Positions 27,478 to 37,050 of a DNA stretch of 64,000 nucleotides are shown piece by piece. A program made the translations under genes and the position numbers. The notes below the pieces were generated by a model that did not search any database, had not been told where the DNA came from, and saw nothing but the letters and a program-made list of their open reading frames with translations. Origin of the DNA: Limnohabitans sp. Hippo3 (GTDB taxonomy: Bacteria; Pseudomonadota; Gammaproteobacteria; Burkholderiales; Burkholderiaceae_C). The first letter of the stretch is position 1; each line of letters begins with the position of its first letter. Where the stretch lies: the NCBI RefSeq assembly GCF_003063665.1, contig NZ_NESF01000011.1, positions 50,626 to 114,625 of the forward strand. The letters run 5' to 3'.

Positions 27478-27628
27478 GTCACCCCCCAACTTGATCATGC
27501 TTTCGTCACACACGACTTCATCAAGTTTTCGTCACCCCCAACTTGATCAAATTTTCGTCACCCCCGACTTGATCGGGGGTCCATGACTTCTACTGCTATG
27601 GATACCCGCATTCGCGGGTATCCATAGC
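27478..27628. repeat. Tandem 26-bp repeat array and hairpin downstream of ureD
   Basis: Four direct copies of a GTCAC-CCC-ACTTGATCA unit begin at 27478, 27505, 27531 and 27557. Only the last closes as a palindrome (ACTTGATCGGGGGTCCATGAC). A 15-bp hairpin (27595-27628; arm GCTATGGATACCCGC, loop ATTC) follows. The array fills the gap between convergent ureD and tpsA and could terminate both. There are no unique spacers, so it is not CRISPR. Confidence 0.75.
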
Positions 27629-27699
27629 AAGGATGTGTCAAATCGCCACCAACTACTGAATCTTCTTCGACAGCATCGCACCTCACGGCCTGCTGGCAA

Positions 27700-30600
27700 T
27701 CATTGCGCTTCAGTAGAAATCGTGAATATGGTGTCAACCTGCCCAACAGTCACTTTGACATTCACTGGCAGAGCACCCCCTGGTACACCGAGGGTATTGA
27801 ATGCACCTGTATTGGCATCGAATCTCAACCAAGAGGGCAATGGCAGTCCGTTTTCAAGGCTCACTTTAACTGCTGCACCAGCATTTTTCTGTTGAAGGAT
27901 TTGTGTTGGTAGAAAAAATACGATCGTTTGTCCCGTATCGACCATTTTCTTGGGCAGAACGACGGAAGCCAGCCCAGATTGTTGTTCAGATGCAGGACGC
28001 TTCAGCGTCACACTGACACCCTCCCATGCAGGTGGCGCAGGAGGTGCGTCGTTGAGTTGCTCAACAGATGCTGTGACAGAAAATGGTGGCGCAGAAGAAG
28101 GCAAGGCCGCTGCCGTTGTTACCTGAGGGATCGGCGGAACCACAGGAATATTGCGATCGGTAGATGCCGTCAATGCTCGTCTACTCACCGTCAAAACCCC
28201 GTTATTGGCAGTGATCAGGTAGTTGGTATTGGTCAGGGCTGAGGCGTCAATCGTGTAGGTGCCAACGCTGCTGGTGTCTGTAGCCATTGTGCTCAGGCTC
28301 CCGCTGAGCGTATCGCCGTTGACCAGGCCACGGCTCGTGCCCACGCCGTCAGCTGCCACGGTATAAGTCAACGCTGGGTTGGCTTCGCCATAGGTCTTGT
28401 TCTTGGCTTCAGCTGAAACTGTGAGTGGTCGCTGGTTGATGGTCCAATTCACTGCGCTACCAGCGTTGAGTGTGTAGGAACTATTACCAAGGCTGATACC
28501 GCTCAAATAAGTCAAGCTGTAAGTGCTGGCGTTGGATGAAGAACTAAGCACTGTGCTCCACAACGGGGTACCCGTCGGGCTGGCATCGCTGACGAGGCTG
28601 CCAGCCGCGCTTGCGTCGTACAAGGCGTAGCTCAACGTGGGCGTGTCGCCGTAATAACTGCTACCGCCCACCAGGCGCAAGTAAATCGGCGTGCTGGATA
28701 TACATGAAACGCCCACTAAGCAAGGGTACCCATTGTTCGTAGTCGCTTGAATCGCCCACACACCACTGCCGGAGGTAAAATCCCAACCAGGGTTTGAATT
28801 GCCGTTGGCAGATGTGGCGCTGGTGAAGTTGATCTGTGACTTAAGGTCAGCCGTACTCATGCCATATACGACGCCTGGTGAGTTCGCTCTGCCGTCGCCG
28901 TAACCCCTCATAGATGAGACGTTGACTTGGCTGTTATAGAAAGAGTGAGTGATAGCCGGTGCCCAATCAAGAGGTGGAGTGTTGTAAATATCGATAGCGA
29001 CATCACCAATCAAACCACCAAGAAACGTGCCACCAGTGACTGTACCAACAGCATAACTTCGGCTAATAGATCCAAATGCTCCGTAACCCACCAAACCGCC
29101 GCCCGTATTACCAACAGCGATGACATTGCCCGTAGCGTAGCTGTCGCTGATGGCTCCACCAGAGGAATTACCGACTAGCCCGCCTACTCTACTTTCACCA
29201 AGAACATTACCCGATGCAAACGACCGCTGAATCGTAGAGTTTCCAGTCAGGCTACCGACTAATCCACCTACATTCTGAACACTCCTGCTACCCGCAGCAG
29301 CCAAGGACACTGCCACGCTTGACCAACTATTGACAATATTGACGTTACCGAATGCTTCTCCAACTAGTCCACCTATGGCAGACGTGGAACTGGAGGTGTC
29401 GCTCATGTCAAGCGCATCAACTGTGCCTGTTGAATAGCTCCTGCGTATATCAACAGTGTTGGCAAAACCTACAAGGCCACCCGCCCCCCCATATTTGCTC
29501 TTTACCGTGACAGCATGGGCATAACTGTCTTGAATACTGGAGTAATTGGCGTCACCGACTAAGCCACCGGTGGAATAATCTAATCCGTTAATGCTCGAAG
29601 CAGACACGTAACTATTAGTAATACTGCTGCTGCCGTCCGTAACACCGACAAGTCCACCGACTGCATATCTTCCCGTTATCGTCGCGTTCGAAAGCCCCAA
29701 ATTGCGTACAGTAGCGTTGGAGACATTACCAAATAGACCCACGTAATCTTGCCCGCCGCGGTTGATGATCAACCCATTGATGGTGTGTCCCAGCCCTTCA
29801 AAAACGCCTGTAAATTGGTTGGACCAGTTGGAACCAATAGGCGTGAAGCCAGCACCACTGTTCCAAGTAGAAGTTGTACTGGCATGGATGTCGGCGCCCA
29901 GAGCGTAACGTCGGCTTAATCCACCATTCATACCTTGCAGGTCAGCTTCCGTAATGCTGCCTGGATCTCCCAAGCTCGTGATCACTTTGAAAGTTTGCGT
30001 GGCGCCTGTCGATCCAAGTTTGGTACTGAAGTTGTCGCCTGCAGGCAAAGAAATAGACACGCCCGACGCCAAGCTGTAATCCGCGCTGCCGCCATTGGCT
30101 GTAGCTTGACCGTATTCAAGCGCCAAGGAGGCTGTGCCAGAGCCATTGAGGTTGGCTTTGAACACGATGTTATTGGCGGCATTCAGAGTCAGCTTGTTAG
30201 CAGCCCATGTGATGGCGCTGTTGACAGTGATGTTGCCCGTGCTGCCACTTTCACCCGAAACTGTGCTCGGGGTGTTGCTGCCTGTGGTGCTGATGGTCAC
30301 GTTACCGTTGTCAAGCGCAGTGTCAATCGTAGCTGCCAAACTGCTGTCGATGGTGATGTCCACCGGGTCAATCAGCCATAAGCCATCACGGCCTGATGGC
30401 GCTTTGGTGCTGACCTGAAAAGATTCGGCAATGTCCACATGTGAAGCCGATGTTTCGACAAATCCGCCATCCCCACCCAAACCGCCAGCGCGGGCACTGA
30501 TGGCACCGCTGACCTGGGTTCGGCTGTCCAGGTTGTTCAGATCCGCGATGAGCACCACCGATCCACCGTTGCCAGTGCTCTCGGGCTTGGCGTCGGCCGT

Positions 30601-31590
30601 GATGCTGCCGCTGTGCCGAATGCTGTCGCTGGCGGTCAGGCGCACGGTGCCGCCGTCGTTGACCAAGCCACCGGCTTCCAGACGGCCGGTGTTGTTGACC
30701 ACGCCGCCTTGCAGACGACTGGCCGCTTGGGCTGACAGGATGATCAAACCGCCAGGGGCATGAACGGCGTTGCCGTTTTCGACCAGCGCCGCGATGGTGG
30801 CGGGCTCAACGCGGATGTTGGTTAGGCGCGATCCATCAAACTGCAGCTCAAACACTTCGCCTGCGGCCAGGGCCACCGTGCCAGCTTGTGCGACCACCAC
30901 ACCCTGGTTGCGCACTTCTGGCGCCAACAGGGCGACGTAGCCACCCAGGTCTGCGGAGATGTGGCCTTCGTTCACCACACGACCCGTCGAACCGTTGCGG
31001 CTGAAGTTGAGCCGCCCCGCCATGAAGTCGTCGTTGCCAATGCTGTGTGTGGTGGCTGTGAACGCACCCACGTTGATGGTGGCGTTTTTGCCAAAATAGA
31101 TGCCGCTCGCGTTGGTCAGGAAAACCTGACCGTTGGCGTTGATGCGACCCATAATTTGGCTGGGGTTGGCGTCAAGCACGCGGTTGAGGATGGTGCTATT
31201 GGCAGAGGGCTGCACAAAGTTCACCGAAGCGCTGGCACCCACATTAAAGCTGTTCCAGTCGACCACCGCGCGGTGGCTGGTCTGGTTCACATTCAAGGCC
31301 GCGCCGCTTTGCACCACACTGGCTTGACCAGCGACCACTCGCCCGCCAGTGGGCAGTTGGTTGGGTGCCGGTGCAGGCAGTGCTGTGGTGGCGTGTGCCA
31401 AGCCTATGCCCATCAAGGCCAGTGCCAGGGGTGTCAGCAGCAAACGTCTGCGGCGCGCACTGCCCGCTTGGCTGGGGGATACGGTGACTGCGCTGGAGCC
31501 TGTGCGCTTGCCGCACCCGCTGACCGTTTCTGCCACGGCCACAAAGGTGCCTGTGATGTCGTTCCAGATGCTGTGGAATGTTTTGTTCAT
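27700..31590 (-). CDS. TpsA: filamentous-haemagglutinin-type exoprotein with GLUG and MBG repeats
   Basis: A 1296-aa two-partner-secreted surface protein. It opens with an extended signal peptide (ESPR; MNKTFHSIWNDITGTFVAVA), then RRRRLLLTPLALALMGIGLA and a cleavage site. Residues ~70-190 form the TPS/haemagglutination domain needed for export (ATINVGAFTATTHSIG; NGQVFLTNASGIYFG). A beta-helical region follows. From about 620 to 880 there are many GLUG-type motifs (GGLVG...SYATGNV). From about 985 to 1160 there are MBG/Greek-key modules (KTYGEANPALTYT). The last ~100 residues look Ig-like (LPSWLRFDANTGAFNT). ATG at 31590 has AAGGA upstream. It probably acts as an adhesin; no toxin domain is seen. 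Confidence 0.9.
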   Translation of the reverse strand: MNKTFHSIWNDITGTFVAVAETVSGCGKRTGSSAVTVSPSQAGSARRRRLLLTPLALALMGIGLAHATTALPAPAPNQLPTGGRVVAGQASVVQSGAALNVNQTSHRAVVDWNSFNVGASASVNFVQPSANSTILNRVLDANPSQIMGRINANGQVFLTNASGIYFGKNATINVGAFTATTHSIGNDDFMAGRLNFSRNGSTGRVVNEGHISADLGGYVALLAPEVRNQGVVVAQAGTVALAAGEVFELQFDGSRLTNIRVEPATIAALVENGNAVHAPGGLIILSAQAASRLQGGVVNNTGRLEAGGLVNDGGTVRLTASDSIRHSGSITADAKPESTGNGGSVVLIADLNNLDSRTQVSGAISARAGGLGGDGGFVETSASHVDIAESFQVSTKAPSGRDGLWLIDPVDITIDSSLAATIDTALDNGNVTISTTGSNTPSTVSGESGSTGNITVNSAITWAANKLTLNAANNIVFKANLNGSGTASLALEYGQATANGGSADYSLASGVSISLPAGDNFSTKLGSTGATQTFKVITSLGDPGSITEADLQGMNGGLSRRYALGADIHASTTSTWNSGAGFTPIGSNWSNQFTGVFEGLGHTINGLIINRGGQDYVGLFGNVSNATVRNLGLSNATITGRYAVGGLVGVTDGSSSITNSYVSASSINGLDYSTGGLVGDANYSSIQDSYAHAVTVKSKYGGAGGLVGFANTVDIRRSYSTGTVDALDMSDTSSSTSAIGGLVGEAFGNVNIVNSWSSVAVSLAAAGSRSVQNVGGLVGSLTGNSTIQRSFASGNVLGESRVGGLVGNSSGGAISDSYATGNVIAVGNTGGGLVGYGAFGSISRSYAVGTVTGGTFLGGLIGDVAIDIYNTPPLDWAPAITHSFYNSQVNVSSMRGYGDGRANSPGVVYGMSTADLKSQINFTSATSANGNSNPGWDFTSGSGVWAIQATTNNGYPCLVGVSCISSTPIYLRLVGGSSYYGDTPTLSYALYDASAAGSLVSDASPTGTPLWSTVLSSSSNASTYSLTYLSGISLGNSSYTLNAGSAVNWTINQRPLTVSAEAKNKTYGEANPALTYTVAADGVGTSRGLVNGDTLSGSLSTMATDTSSVGTYTIDASALTNTNYLITANNGVLTVSRRALTASTDRNIPVVPPIPQVTTAAALPSSAPPFSVTASVEQLNDAPPAPPAWEGVSVTLKRPASEQQSGLASVVLPKKMVDTGQTIVFFLPTQILQQKNAGAAVKVSLENGLPLPSWLRFDANTGAFNTLGVPGGALPVNVKVTVGQVDTIFTISTEAQ

Positions 31591-31614
31591 GATGCGTCAA
31601 TCCTTGCGGCCAAA

Positions 31615-33243
31615 TCAGAAGTTCAAGCTGGCGGCGAGCCATACACGGTTTTTATGAAGGCTGCCGTCTTGATCGCTGCCTGTCGTCACGCTTGCGTTGG
31701 GGTTGGAGCCAATGCGGCGAGCCAGCGTGGCACTGAGGTTGAAGTCTGTGCTTGCTTGCCAGGCCAGGGTCAGGCCAGCGCCCTTGAGGCTGTAGCTGGG
31801 CGAGCCGTCGCGGTTACGAACGCGACCGTGGTCGTAAAAAAGGGCGCTTGACAGCGTGCTGCTGGTGCGCCAGCGCAGTTCAAGCTTGGCCAAATCGCCG
31901 CTGCTGCCATGGCCCTCGCTGGAGGGATAGGCCCGTACGCCGTTGGCACCACCCAGATAAAAGCTTTCAGAGGTGTCTAGGTTGTCCGACGAGGCTTGTC
32001 CGTTCCAACTGGCAAATGCTGACAAACCAGACGCGATGTTTTGTTGACGGGAAACGGCGTAGTGCCACTTGTTGTAGCGGCTGTCTGTTGTGCCCGTTTG
32101 GTTGTCGCGACGGCCGCTTACCCAACCCAACGTGGCAGTGCTGACACCGCCTCCGGCAGCATCGTCGAACGCGTTGCCGGAAAGCGAGACACCCAATGCT
32201 TCGGTGGTGTAACGGGTGTTGGACTCGCCAGCCCAGCGGTTATCGAACGACTTGCGGTCGGCTGTCAGTTCTAAAAAGAGATTTTTCAAGCGCGAGCGGA
32301 TGACCGGATAGCGGGCCTCCAAACCCAGGCTGTGGCTGTTGCCGTCTGCGTCAGCGTTTACGAGTTTGTAGCCCAAGTAAGATGCGTTGGCGCCTACTCG
32401 CCAACCATCAGAGCCAACTGGCAGGCCGTAGCCCAAACGAGCGTAGCGCGTGCCCTCGGTAGCCATGACCGTGGCGTTGATCTGGTCGCCTGTGTTGGAT
32501 GGATTGTTGACATAAAAGCTTGCAGTTGCACGGGCAGTGCCTGTCGAAAGAGCGCCATGGTTATCCGCAAGCATGTTTGCAATGAATACGGGCTCGTCGG
32601 TGATTTTCAAGACCAAGTCAGTTTGACCTTGCACCGCACCAGCGCTCAAAGCACCCGACACCGCAATCCCGGGCAGGTCATCGGCCAACAACTGGGCACG
32701 GTCCAGTGCAAAAATGTTCAGGGCTTGGCCTGGCGATTGTTGTGCCCCCACAATTTCTAAAACTTGCGCTGCGCTCACCCGTTGGGCTTGTCCTTCAATT
32801 TTTGTGCCGCCAAAAACAGCCTCCACCACTTCGATAGTGACCTTGCCGTCGCGAATATCCTGGGGCGGTAAAAAGGCATTGGCCAACCAACCCGCTGTGC
32901 GATAGGCCTGCGCGACGGCTGCTGCAGCTTCTTGCAGCTGGGTGTAATCGAGATTGCGGTTGCTATATGCAGACAGAACCGACCCAAGTTGCTCATTAGA
33001 GAGCAACGTATTACCTTTGAAAACAAATGTACCGACTGGAACGCTCAGGCTCGATGAGGGGGACGTTGCACCTGGACTGGCTGCGGGTTGGGGCGTGACG
33101 CGTGCAGGCAACGTGGCCTGACGTTCGCGCTCGATGCGTTGCTGGAGTACACCTGCGTCGGTGGGCACCTGCGCTTGCGCACCCAAAGACAAGGCGATAA
33201 GGGGCATGCTGAACCATGCTGTAGGCAAATCAACTTTAGGCAT
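31615..33243 (-). CDS. TpsB: outer-membrane secretion protein of the ShlB/FhaC/HecB family
   Basis: A 542-aa Omp85-type transporter that exports TpsA. Signal peptide to about residue 24 (LIALSLGAQA), then a linker, POTRA domains at ~65-220 (FVFKGNTLLSNEQLGSVLSA; VTIEVVEAVFGGTKIEG) and a 16-strand beta-barrel from ~225 to the C-terminal LAASLNF, which ends in the aromatic residue expected for outer-membrane insertion. The loop-6 motif reads VRAYPSSEG, a variant of the usual VRGY/F. The start at 33243 has AGAGAG upstream. It precedes tpsA by 24 bp on the same strand. Confidence 0.92.
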   Translation of the reverse strand: MPKVDLPTAWFSMPLIALSLGAQAQVPTDAGVLQQRIERERQATLPARVTPQPAASPGATSPSSSLSVPVGTFVFKGNTLLSNEQLGSVLSAYSNRNLDYTQLQEAAAAVAQAYRTAGWLANAFLPPQDIRDGKVTIEVVEAVFGGTKIEGQAQRVSAAQVLEIVGAQQSPGQALNIFALDRAQLLADDLPGIAVSGALSAGAVQGQTDLVLKITDEPVFIANMLADNHGALSTGTARATASFYVNNPSNTGDQINATVMATEGTRYARLGYGLPVGSDGWRVGANASYLGYKLVNADADGNSHSLGLEARYPVIRSRLKNLFLELTADRKSFDNRWAGESNTRYTTEALGVSLSGNAFDDAAGGGVSTATLGWVSGRRDNQTGTTDSRYNKWHYAVSRQQNIASGLSAFASWNGQASSDNLDTSESFYLGGANGVRAYPSSEGHGSSGDLAKLELRWRTSSTLSSALFYDHGRVRNRDGSPSYSLKGAGLTLAWQASTDFNLSATLARRIGSNPNASVTTGSDQDGSLHKNRVWLAASLNF

Positions 33244-33299
33244 TGCATCTCTCTTTACGTCAAAACGATGCGGATGCTAGTTGCGGGCCTACAGCCTTC

Positions 33300-33315
33300 A
33301 CTTACGATTACTTAC
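33300..33315. promoter_or_regulatory. ACTTAC direct repeat upstream of tpsB
   Basis: Two ACTTAC hexamers 10 bp apart (33300-33305, 33310-33315) lie 57 bp upstream of the tpsB start. One-turn spacing of direct repeats suits an OmpR/PhoB-type regulator such as the one encoded next door at 33362-34060. Inferred. Confidence 0.4.
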
Positions 33316-33361
33316 AAAAGTGGTTATCCTTGACCGTGCAATAACGGTTCTGAAATTTCAA

Positions 33362-34060
33362 TCAAATCACGGTGATCGGAATGCAGAGCTGATAACCGTA
33401 GCCACGCAGACCTTTGATGGAACCGGCCGGTGCGCCAATCATGTTCAGCTTCTTGCGCAAACGAACCATCTGAACTTCGAGCGTATTTTTGCCAACCTCG
33501 ACTTCTGTGCGATGGGGGTGATTCATCAGTTGCCAAAATTCCAATTGACAGCCTACAGCCCTGGAAAGGGCCGACAAAATAGCCACTTCGTTGGCTGACA
33601 AAGAGACTGTTTGGTTTTCACCACGCCCACTGTGCAAAGTCATGGCTGTGGCGTCGAGGGTAAAGCCGGCCTTGCGATCGAAGTTTTCAGCCTTCAAGCG
33701 ACGACCGAATACCTTGATCAAGGCTCCCAGCTCCTGCATGGAGGTCGGTTTGGTCAAGTAAAAGTCTGCGCCGCTGTCGTACGCTGTCATTTTCTCGGCC
33801 AATTGATGACGTGAGGACACAATGATCAGGCCGATGTGCGCATGGCTGTTCCGAATACGACGAGCCAAACTGATGCCATCTTCGCCTGGCAAATTCAGGT
33901 CGATGATAAATAGATCGGCCACAGGGCCTGGCAACTCATCCACGTCTTCTGCGCAAGGTATGCCCACAGCTTGACAGCCCATGTCGTTGAGTGCCTGAAT
34001 CGTAATTTCACGAAGTGCATCATGGTCTTCGACAACGACGACTTTCAGGGAGGCATTCAT
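33362..34060 (-). CDS. OmpR/PhoB-family response regulator
   Basis: A 232-aa cytoplasmic regulator. The receiver domain (~5-120) has the acidic pair in VVVVEDHDA, the phosphoacceptor Asp in LFIIDLNLPGEDG, and the conserved Lys in FYLTKPTS. The C-terminal winged helix (~135-228) includes SLSANEVAILSALSR and VEVGKNTLEVQMVRLRKKL as the recognition region. It lies between the histidine kinase gene and tpsB on the same strand and probably controls the tps genes, perhaps through the ACTTAC repeats 46 bp beyond its stop. Confidence 0.92.
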   Translation of the reverse strand: MNASLKVVVVEDHDALREITIQALNDMGCQAVGIPCAEDVDELPGPVADLFIIDLNLPGEDGISLARRIRNSHAHIGLIIVSSRHQLAEKMTAYDSGADFYLTKPTSMQELGALIKVFGRRLKAENFDRKAGFTLDATAMTLHSGRGENQTVSLSANEVAILSALSRAVGCQLEFWQLMNHPHRTEVEVGKNTLEVQMVRLRKKLNMIGAPAGSIKGLRGYGYQLCIPITVI

Positions 34061-34194
34061 GAGTGCAACCGCGACCGCAAGAAAAAAGGTTCACAAATTA
34101 AGGTATTCATTTCAATGAAATTTATCAAAGCGGCTGTCGAGCAGACTTACCAATCCTGACGACCAGCTGTTCTGACCTCGCAATGAATGGGCAT

Positions 34195-36237
34195 TCAGAG
34201 TGGTAGCCAAAGATCGAAATGCACCTGATCAGTCGCACACTGAACTTCAACAGTGCCACCGAGCAGCTGAACAAACTGACTCACAAGGTACAGGCCCAAA
34301 CCCGATCCGCTTTTACCGTGCGCAGATGGACTGCGGTAGAACTTGCTGAACACACGGTCCAGGTCCGGAAAGCCGGCCGCCCCGACTGGGTTGCTCACCC
34401 GAACACAAACGCCTGGCTGGTTATTTCTATCGGCTGGAAACACCGAAACTTGGACCTGCGCATGGGGTGGGCTGTATTTCAGAGCGTTGTCGATAAGGTT
34501 GGACAACAGCACTTTCAACAACTGCAAGTCAGTATGGATTTCGCAGGGTTGGGGGGCCGAAACTTGGACGCGTTGTGCTTCTAAATTGCTGGTGATCAAG
34601 CCTTGCACCACCGCATCAATTCTGCAATTTTGACGGTTGATCGTGACCGAAGCATGGTCAACCTGATCTGTATCAAGGCAGCGTTCGATGATGGCATCCA
34701 CATCAGACACCGCTTGGCGAGCCTGTTCTCGGCTGCGCGGCGAAGCTTGGTCCATGCTGAGGTACATGCGAATGACCGACATCGGGGTGCGAACTTCATG
34801 GCTGAGCATATCGATGAGTCGCCGAAGTTCGTCCACCCGCTGAGACACCAGGTGCTTCAGGCGTTGCTCAGAACCCCGCAGTTCTTCCACAAGACTGGCT
34901 TGTAACTGGATGGCCAATTCTTGCGAGTGATCACGCTGGAGACGCACCTGATTCATGCGATCTGCGAGCGCCAAGGACAACAAAATCATCTCGAATCCAG
35001 ACGCGACTTGAGCCGACCAACCCACGTCCCATACAAGGGGAATCCAGTCCAACCCAGCCAAGAGATTTGCGCAGGCCACGATGATCAGCCACGAATATGC
35101 CAACATGAAAAAATACGCACTGCGCTGGCGGTGCCAGCACAAATAAACACCCACCAACAGTTCTAAGCCAATGACCGACAAGGTCAGAAACTGCGTGAAC
35201 AAGATGACTGACTGGTGAAACAGTGCAAGCGCCACTGGAACTGGCAGCAAAAAGACCCACATGGCCCCCCGTAGCCAACGATCGGCCCTCGGAACAACCG
35301 TGGCGGTGGAAAGCATTTGCCGCATGAAAAGCAAAAGCAGCCCAACAGCCACCGCATAGCCTACGCTTGCTGAGCTCAGTGACCATGCGGGTGAATCTGC
35401 AGCAATCATTTGCTTGACCAGCCCATTGTGCGAAAACACGGTGAACGTGATGCTGACGACCACCCCCACGTACACCAAATAAAGCTTTTCGCGCAGCGTA
35501 TAAAATAAAAACAAGTTCAACACCGCGATGGCAATGGCCGCACCCAAGTACAAACCTTGCACGAGGTAATCATTTTTTTCGTAAAGCCGAAAAGCCTCGG
35601 GTGACCAGACACGGGCAGGGACAGACAAACTCGACGAGGACTCGACGCGTACATAAAAAGTGCCCACACTGTTCGGCGCGAGTTTGATTGGAAATACAAA
35701 ATACCGATTGGCATAAGGTCGCGAATCGAATGACTTCAAGCTGCCAGTTTCTGTGCAGCGAAAGTCCATTCCGACATCGGGTCCACAGAAATCCAGCCTT
35801 GTCAATCGACTGTTGGCGATCTCGACATAGCGCTCAACGGGTTGATCCGTTTCGTTGCGCAAACTGAAACGCAACCACCACGGGCTTTTCGTGATGCCAA
35901 ATTGCAGCGCATATATTTGTGTAGCTTCGCTTCTAAAAGACGCCTTGACTTCCACAGACTGCAAGTCAGCCAATTTCAATTGTGCACGGGCATCTTCCAA
36001 AAATTGAATGTGTTGGGTCAGCGGTATCGAAGCGTTTCCCATTTGGCCGACATCCACAGCTGCAAATGCATTTGAAAAGCCCAATACGATGGCCATCTGC
36101 AAAAACCGTCGATGCCAATACCGACGCACACAGAAAATGAATAGCAAATTCCTAAAAACGGATGAAAAATAGCTAACAAAAAAGTTGGGTGGCCTGCTTG
36201 CTGAATGAGGCCCTGAGGATGAAAAAACATATTCCAT
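34195..36237 (-). CDS. Sensor histidine kinase with 7TMR-DISM sensor module
   Basis: A membrane histidine kinase of about 680 aa. After a hydrophobic leader (RRFLQMAIVLGFSNAFAA) comes a periplasmic beta-rich 7TMR-DISMED2 domain (WWLRFSLRNETDQPVERYVE), then seven helices (from about 230 to 440). HisKA carries the phospho-histidine at about 488 of the longest reading (LSHEVRTPMSVIRMYL). The ATPase N-box is SNLIDNALKYSPPH and the G-box is GSGLGLYLVSQFV. Start is uncertain: GTG at 36261, ATG at 36237, or ATG at 36096; none has a clear Shine-Dalgarno. DISM sensors usually detect carbohydrates or other small molecules. Partner: the regulator at 33362. Confidence 0.88.
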   Translation of the reverse strand: MEYVFSSSGPHSASRPPNFFVSYFSSVFRNLLFIFCVRRYWHRRFLQMAIVLGFSNAFAAVDVGQMGNASIPLTQHIQFLEDARAQLKLADLQSVEVKASFRSEATQIYALQFGITKSPWWLRFSLRNETDQPVERYVEIANSRLTRLDFCGPDVGMDFRCTETGSLKSFDSRPYANRYFVFPIKLAPNSVGTFYVRVESSSSLSVPARVWSPEAFRLYEKNDYLVQGLYLGAAIAIAVLNLFLFYTLREKLYLVYVGVVVSITFTVFSHNGLVKQMIAADSPAWSLSSASVGYAVAVGLLLLFMRQMLSTATVVPRADRWLRGAMWVFLLPVPVALALFHQSVILFTQFLTLSVIGLELLVGVYLCWHRQRSAYFFMLAYSWLIIVACANLLAGLDWIPLVWDVGWSAQVASGFEMILLSLALADRMNQVRLQRDHSQELAIQLQASLVEELRGSEQRLKHLVSQRVDELRRLIDMLSHEVRTPMSVIRMYLSMDQASPRSREQARQAVSDVDAIIERCLDTDQVDHASVTINRQNCRIDAVVQGLITSNLEAQRVQVSAPQPCEIHTDLQLLKVLLSNLIDNALKYSPPHAQVQVSVFPADRNNQPGVCVRVSNPVGAAGFPDLDRVFSKFYRSPSAHGKSGSGLGLYLVSQFVQLLGGTVEVQCATDQVHFDLWLPL

Positions 36238-36332
36238 AAGCGGGAGTATGACAATCTCCACCGCGTTGTCGATGATCAGAGCTGAACAGGTTCAAAAAGC
36301 GGAGCTTGAGCTTGACCTTAACCAGATCAATT

Positions 36333-37037
36333 TCAAATCGCCACCAACTGCTGAATGTTCTTTTCTTTCATCTCGCGACCCGGCCCGCTGGCGATCACTT
36401 CGCCGCGCTCCATCACCAGGTATTGGTCGGCCAATTCTTCGGCAAAGTCGTAATACTGCTCGCACAGCAGCACCGCCATGCGCTGGCCTTGCAGGCCCAC
36501 GTCGGCCAGTTGGCGGATCACGCGGCCAATGTCTTTGATGATGCTCGGCTGGATGCCTTCGGTGGGTTCGTCCAGTATCAAGAGGCGCGGCTTGGCGGCC
36601 AGCGCCCTGGCGATGGCCAGCTGCTGCTGCTGCCCGCCTGACAGGTCACCGCCTCGGCGGTGCAGCATTTGTTTGAGCACCGGAAAGAGTTGAAACAGCT
36701 CGGGCGGGATGTGTGTGCCGCCGGGCTGTGTGGCCAGGCCCATGCGCAGGTTGTCTTCGACCGTGAGGCGGGCAAAGATTTCGCGACCTTGGGGAACATA
36801 GCCAATGCCTACGGCGGCGCGTTCATAGGGTTTGGCACGGGTGAGGTCTTGGCCATTCAGGGTCACGCTGCCGCTTTTGATCGGCACCAGGCCCATGAGC
36901 GATTTGAGCAGCGTGGTCTTGCCTACACCGTTGCGGCCCAGCAGCACGGTCACTTGGCCGGGCTCGGCGCTCAGACTCACATCGCGCAGGATGTGGGAGC
37001 CGCCGTAGTATTGGTGAATGTTTTGGACTGTCAGCAT
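36333..37037 (-). CDS. urtE: Urea ABC transporter ATP-binding subunit UrtE
   Basis: A 234-aa LivF-type ATPase, one of two nucleotide-binding subunits of the urea importer. Walker A is GRNGVGKTT, the Q-loop is in GIGYVPQGREIFARLTV, the signature LSGGQQQQLAIARAL and Walker B LLILDEPTEG. The segment GIQPSIIKDIGRVIRQL after Walker B is characteristic of UrtE. It is last of the urt operon on the minus strand. The upstream gap (37038-37135) holds an inverted repeat. The downstream 95 bp separate it from the histidine kinase gene, which is also on the minus strand. Confidence 0.93.
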   Translation of the reverse strand: MLTVQNIHQYYGGSHILRDVSLSAEPGQVTVLLGRNGVGKTTLLKSLMGLVPIKSGSVTLNGQDLTRAKPYERAAVGIGYVPQGREIFARLTVEDNLRMGLATQPGGTHIPPELFQLFPVLKQMLHRRGGDLSGGQQQQLAIARALAAKPRLLILDEPTEGIQPSIIKDIGRVIRQLADVGLQGQRMAVLLCEQYYDFAEELADQYLVMERGEVIASGPGREMKEKNIQQLVAI

Positions 37038-37050
37038 ATTTCACTTTTCA

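Noticed and set aside
27478..27585. CRISPR-like array
   Set aside because: The repeats are directly joined, imperfect and derived from a palindrome; there are no unique spacers and no cas genes.
30886..31851. A 321-codon plus-strand frame opposite tpsA/tpsB
   Set aside because: It spans the junction of two real genes in antisense and has no ribosome site or domain.
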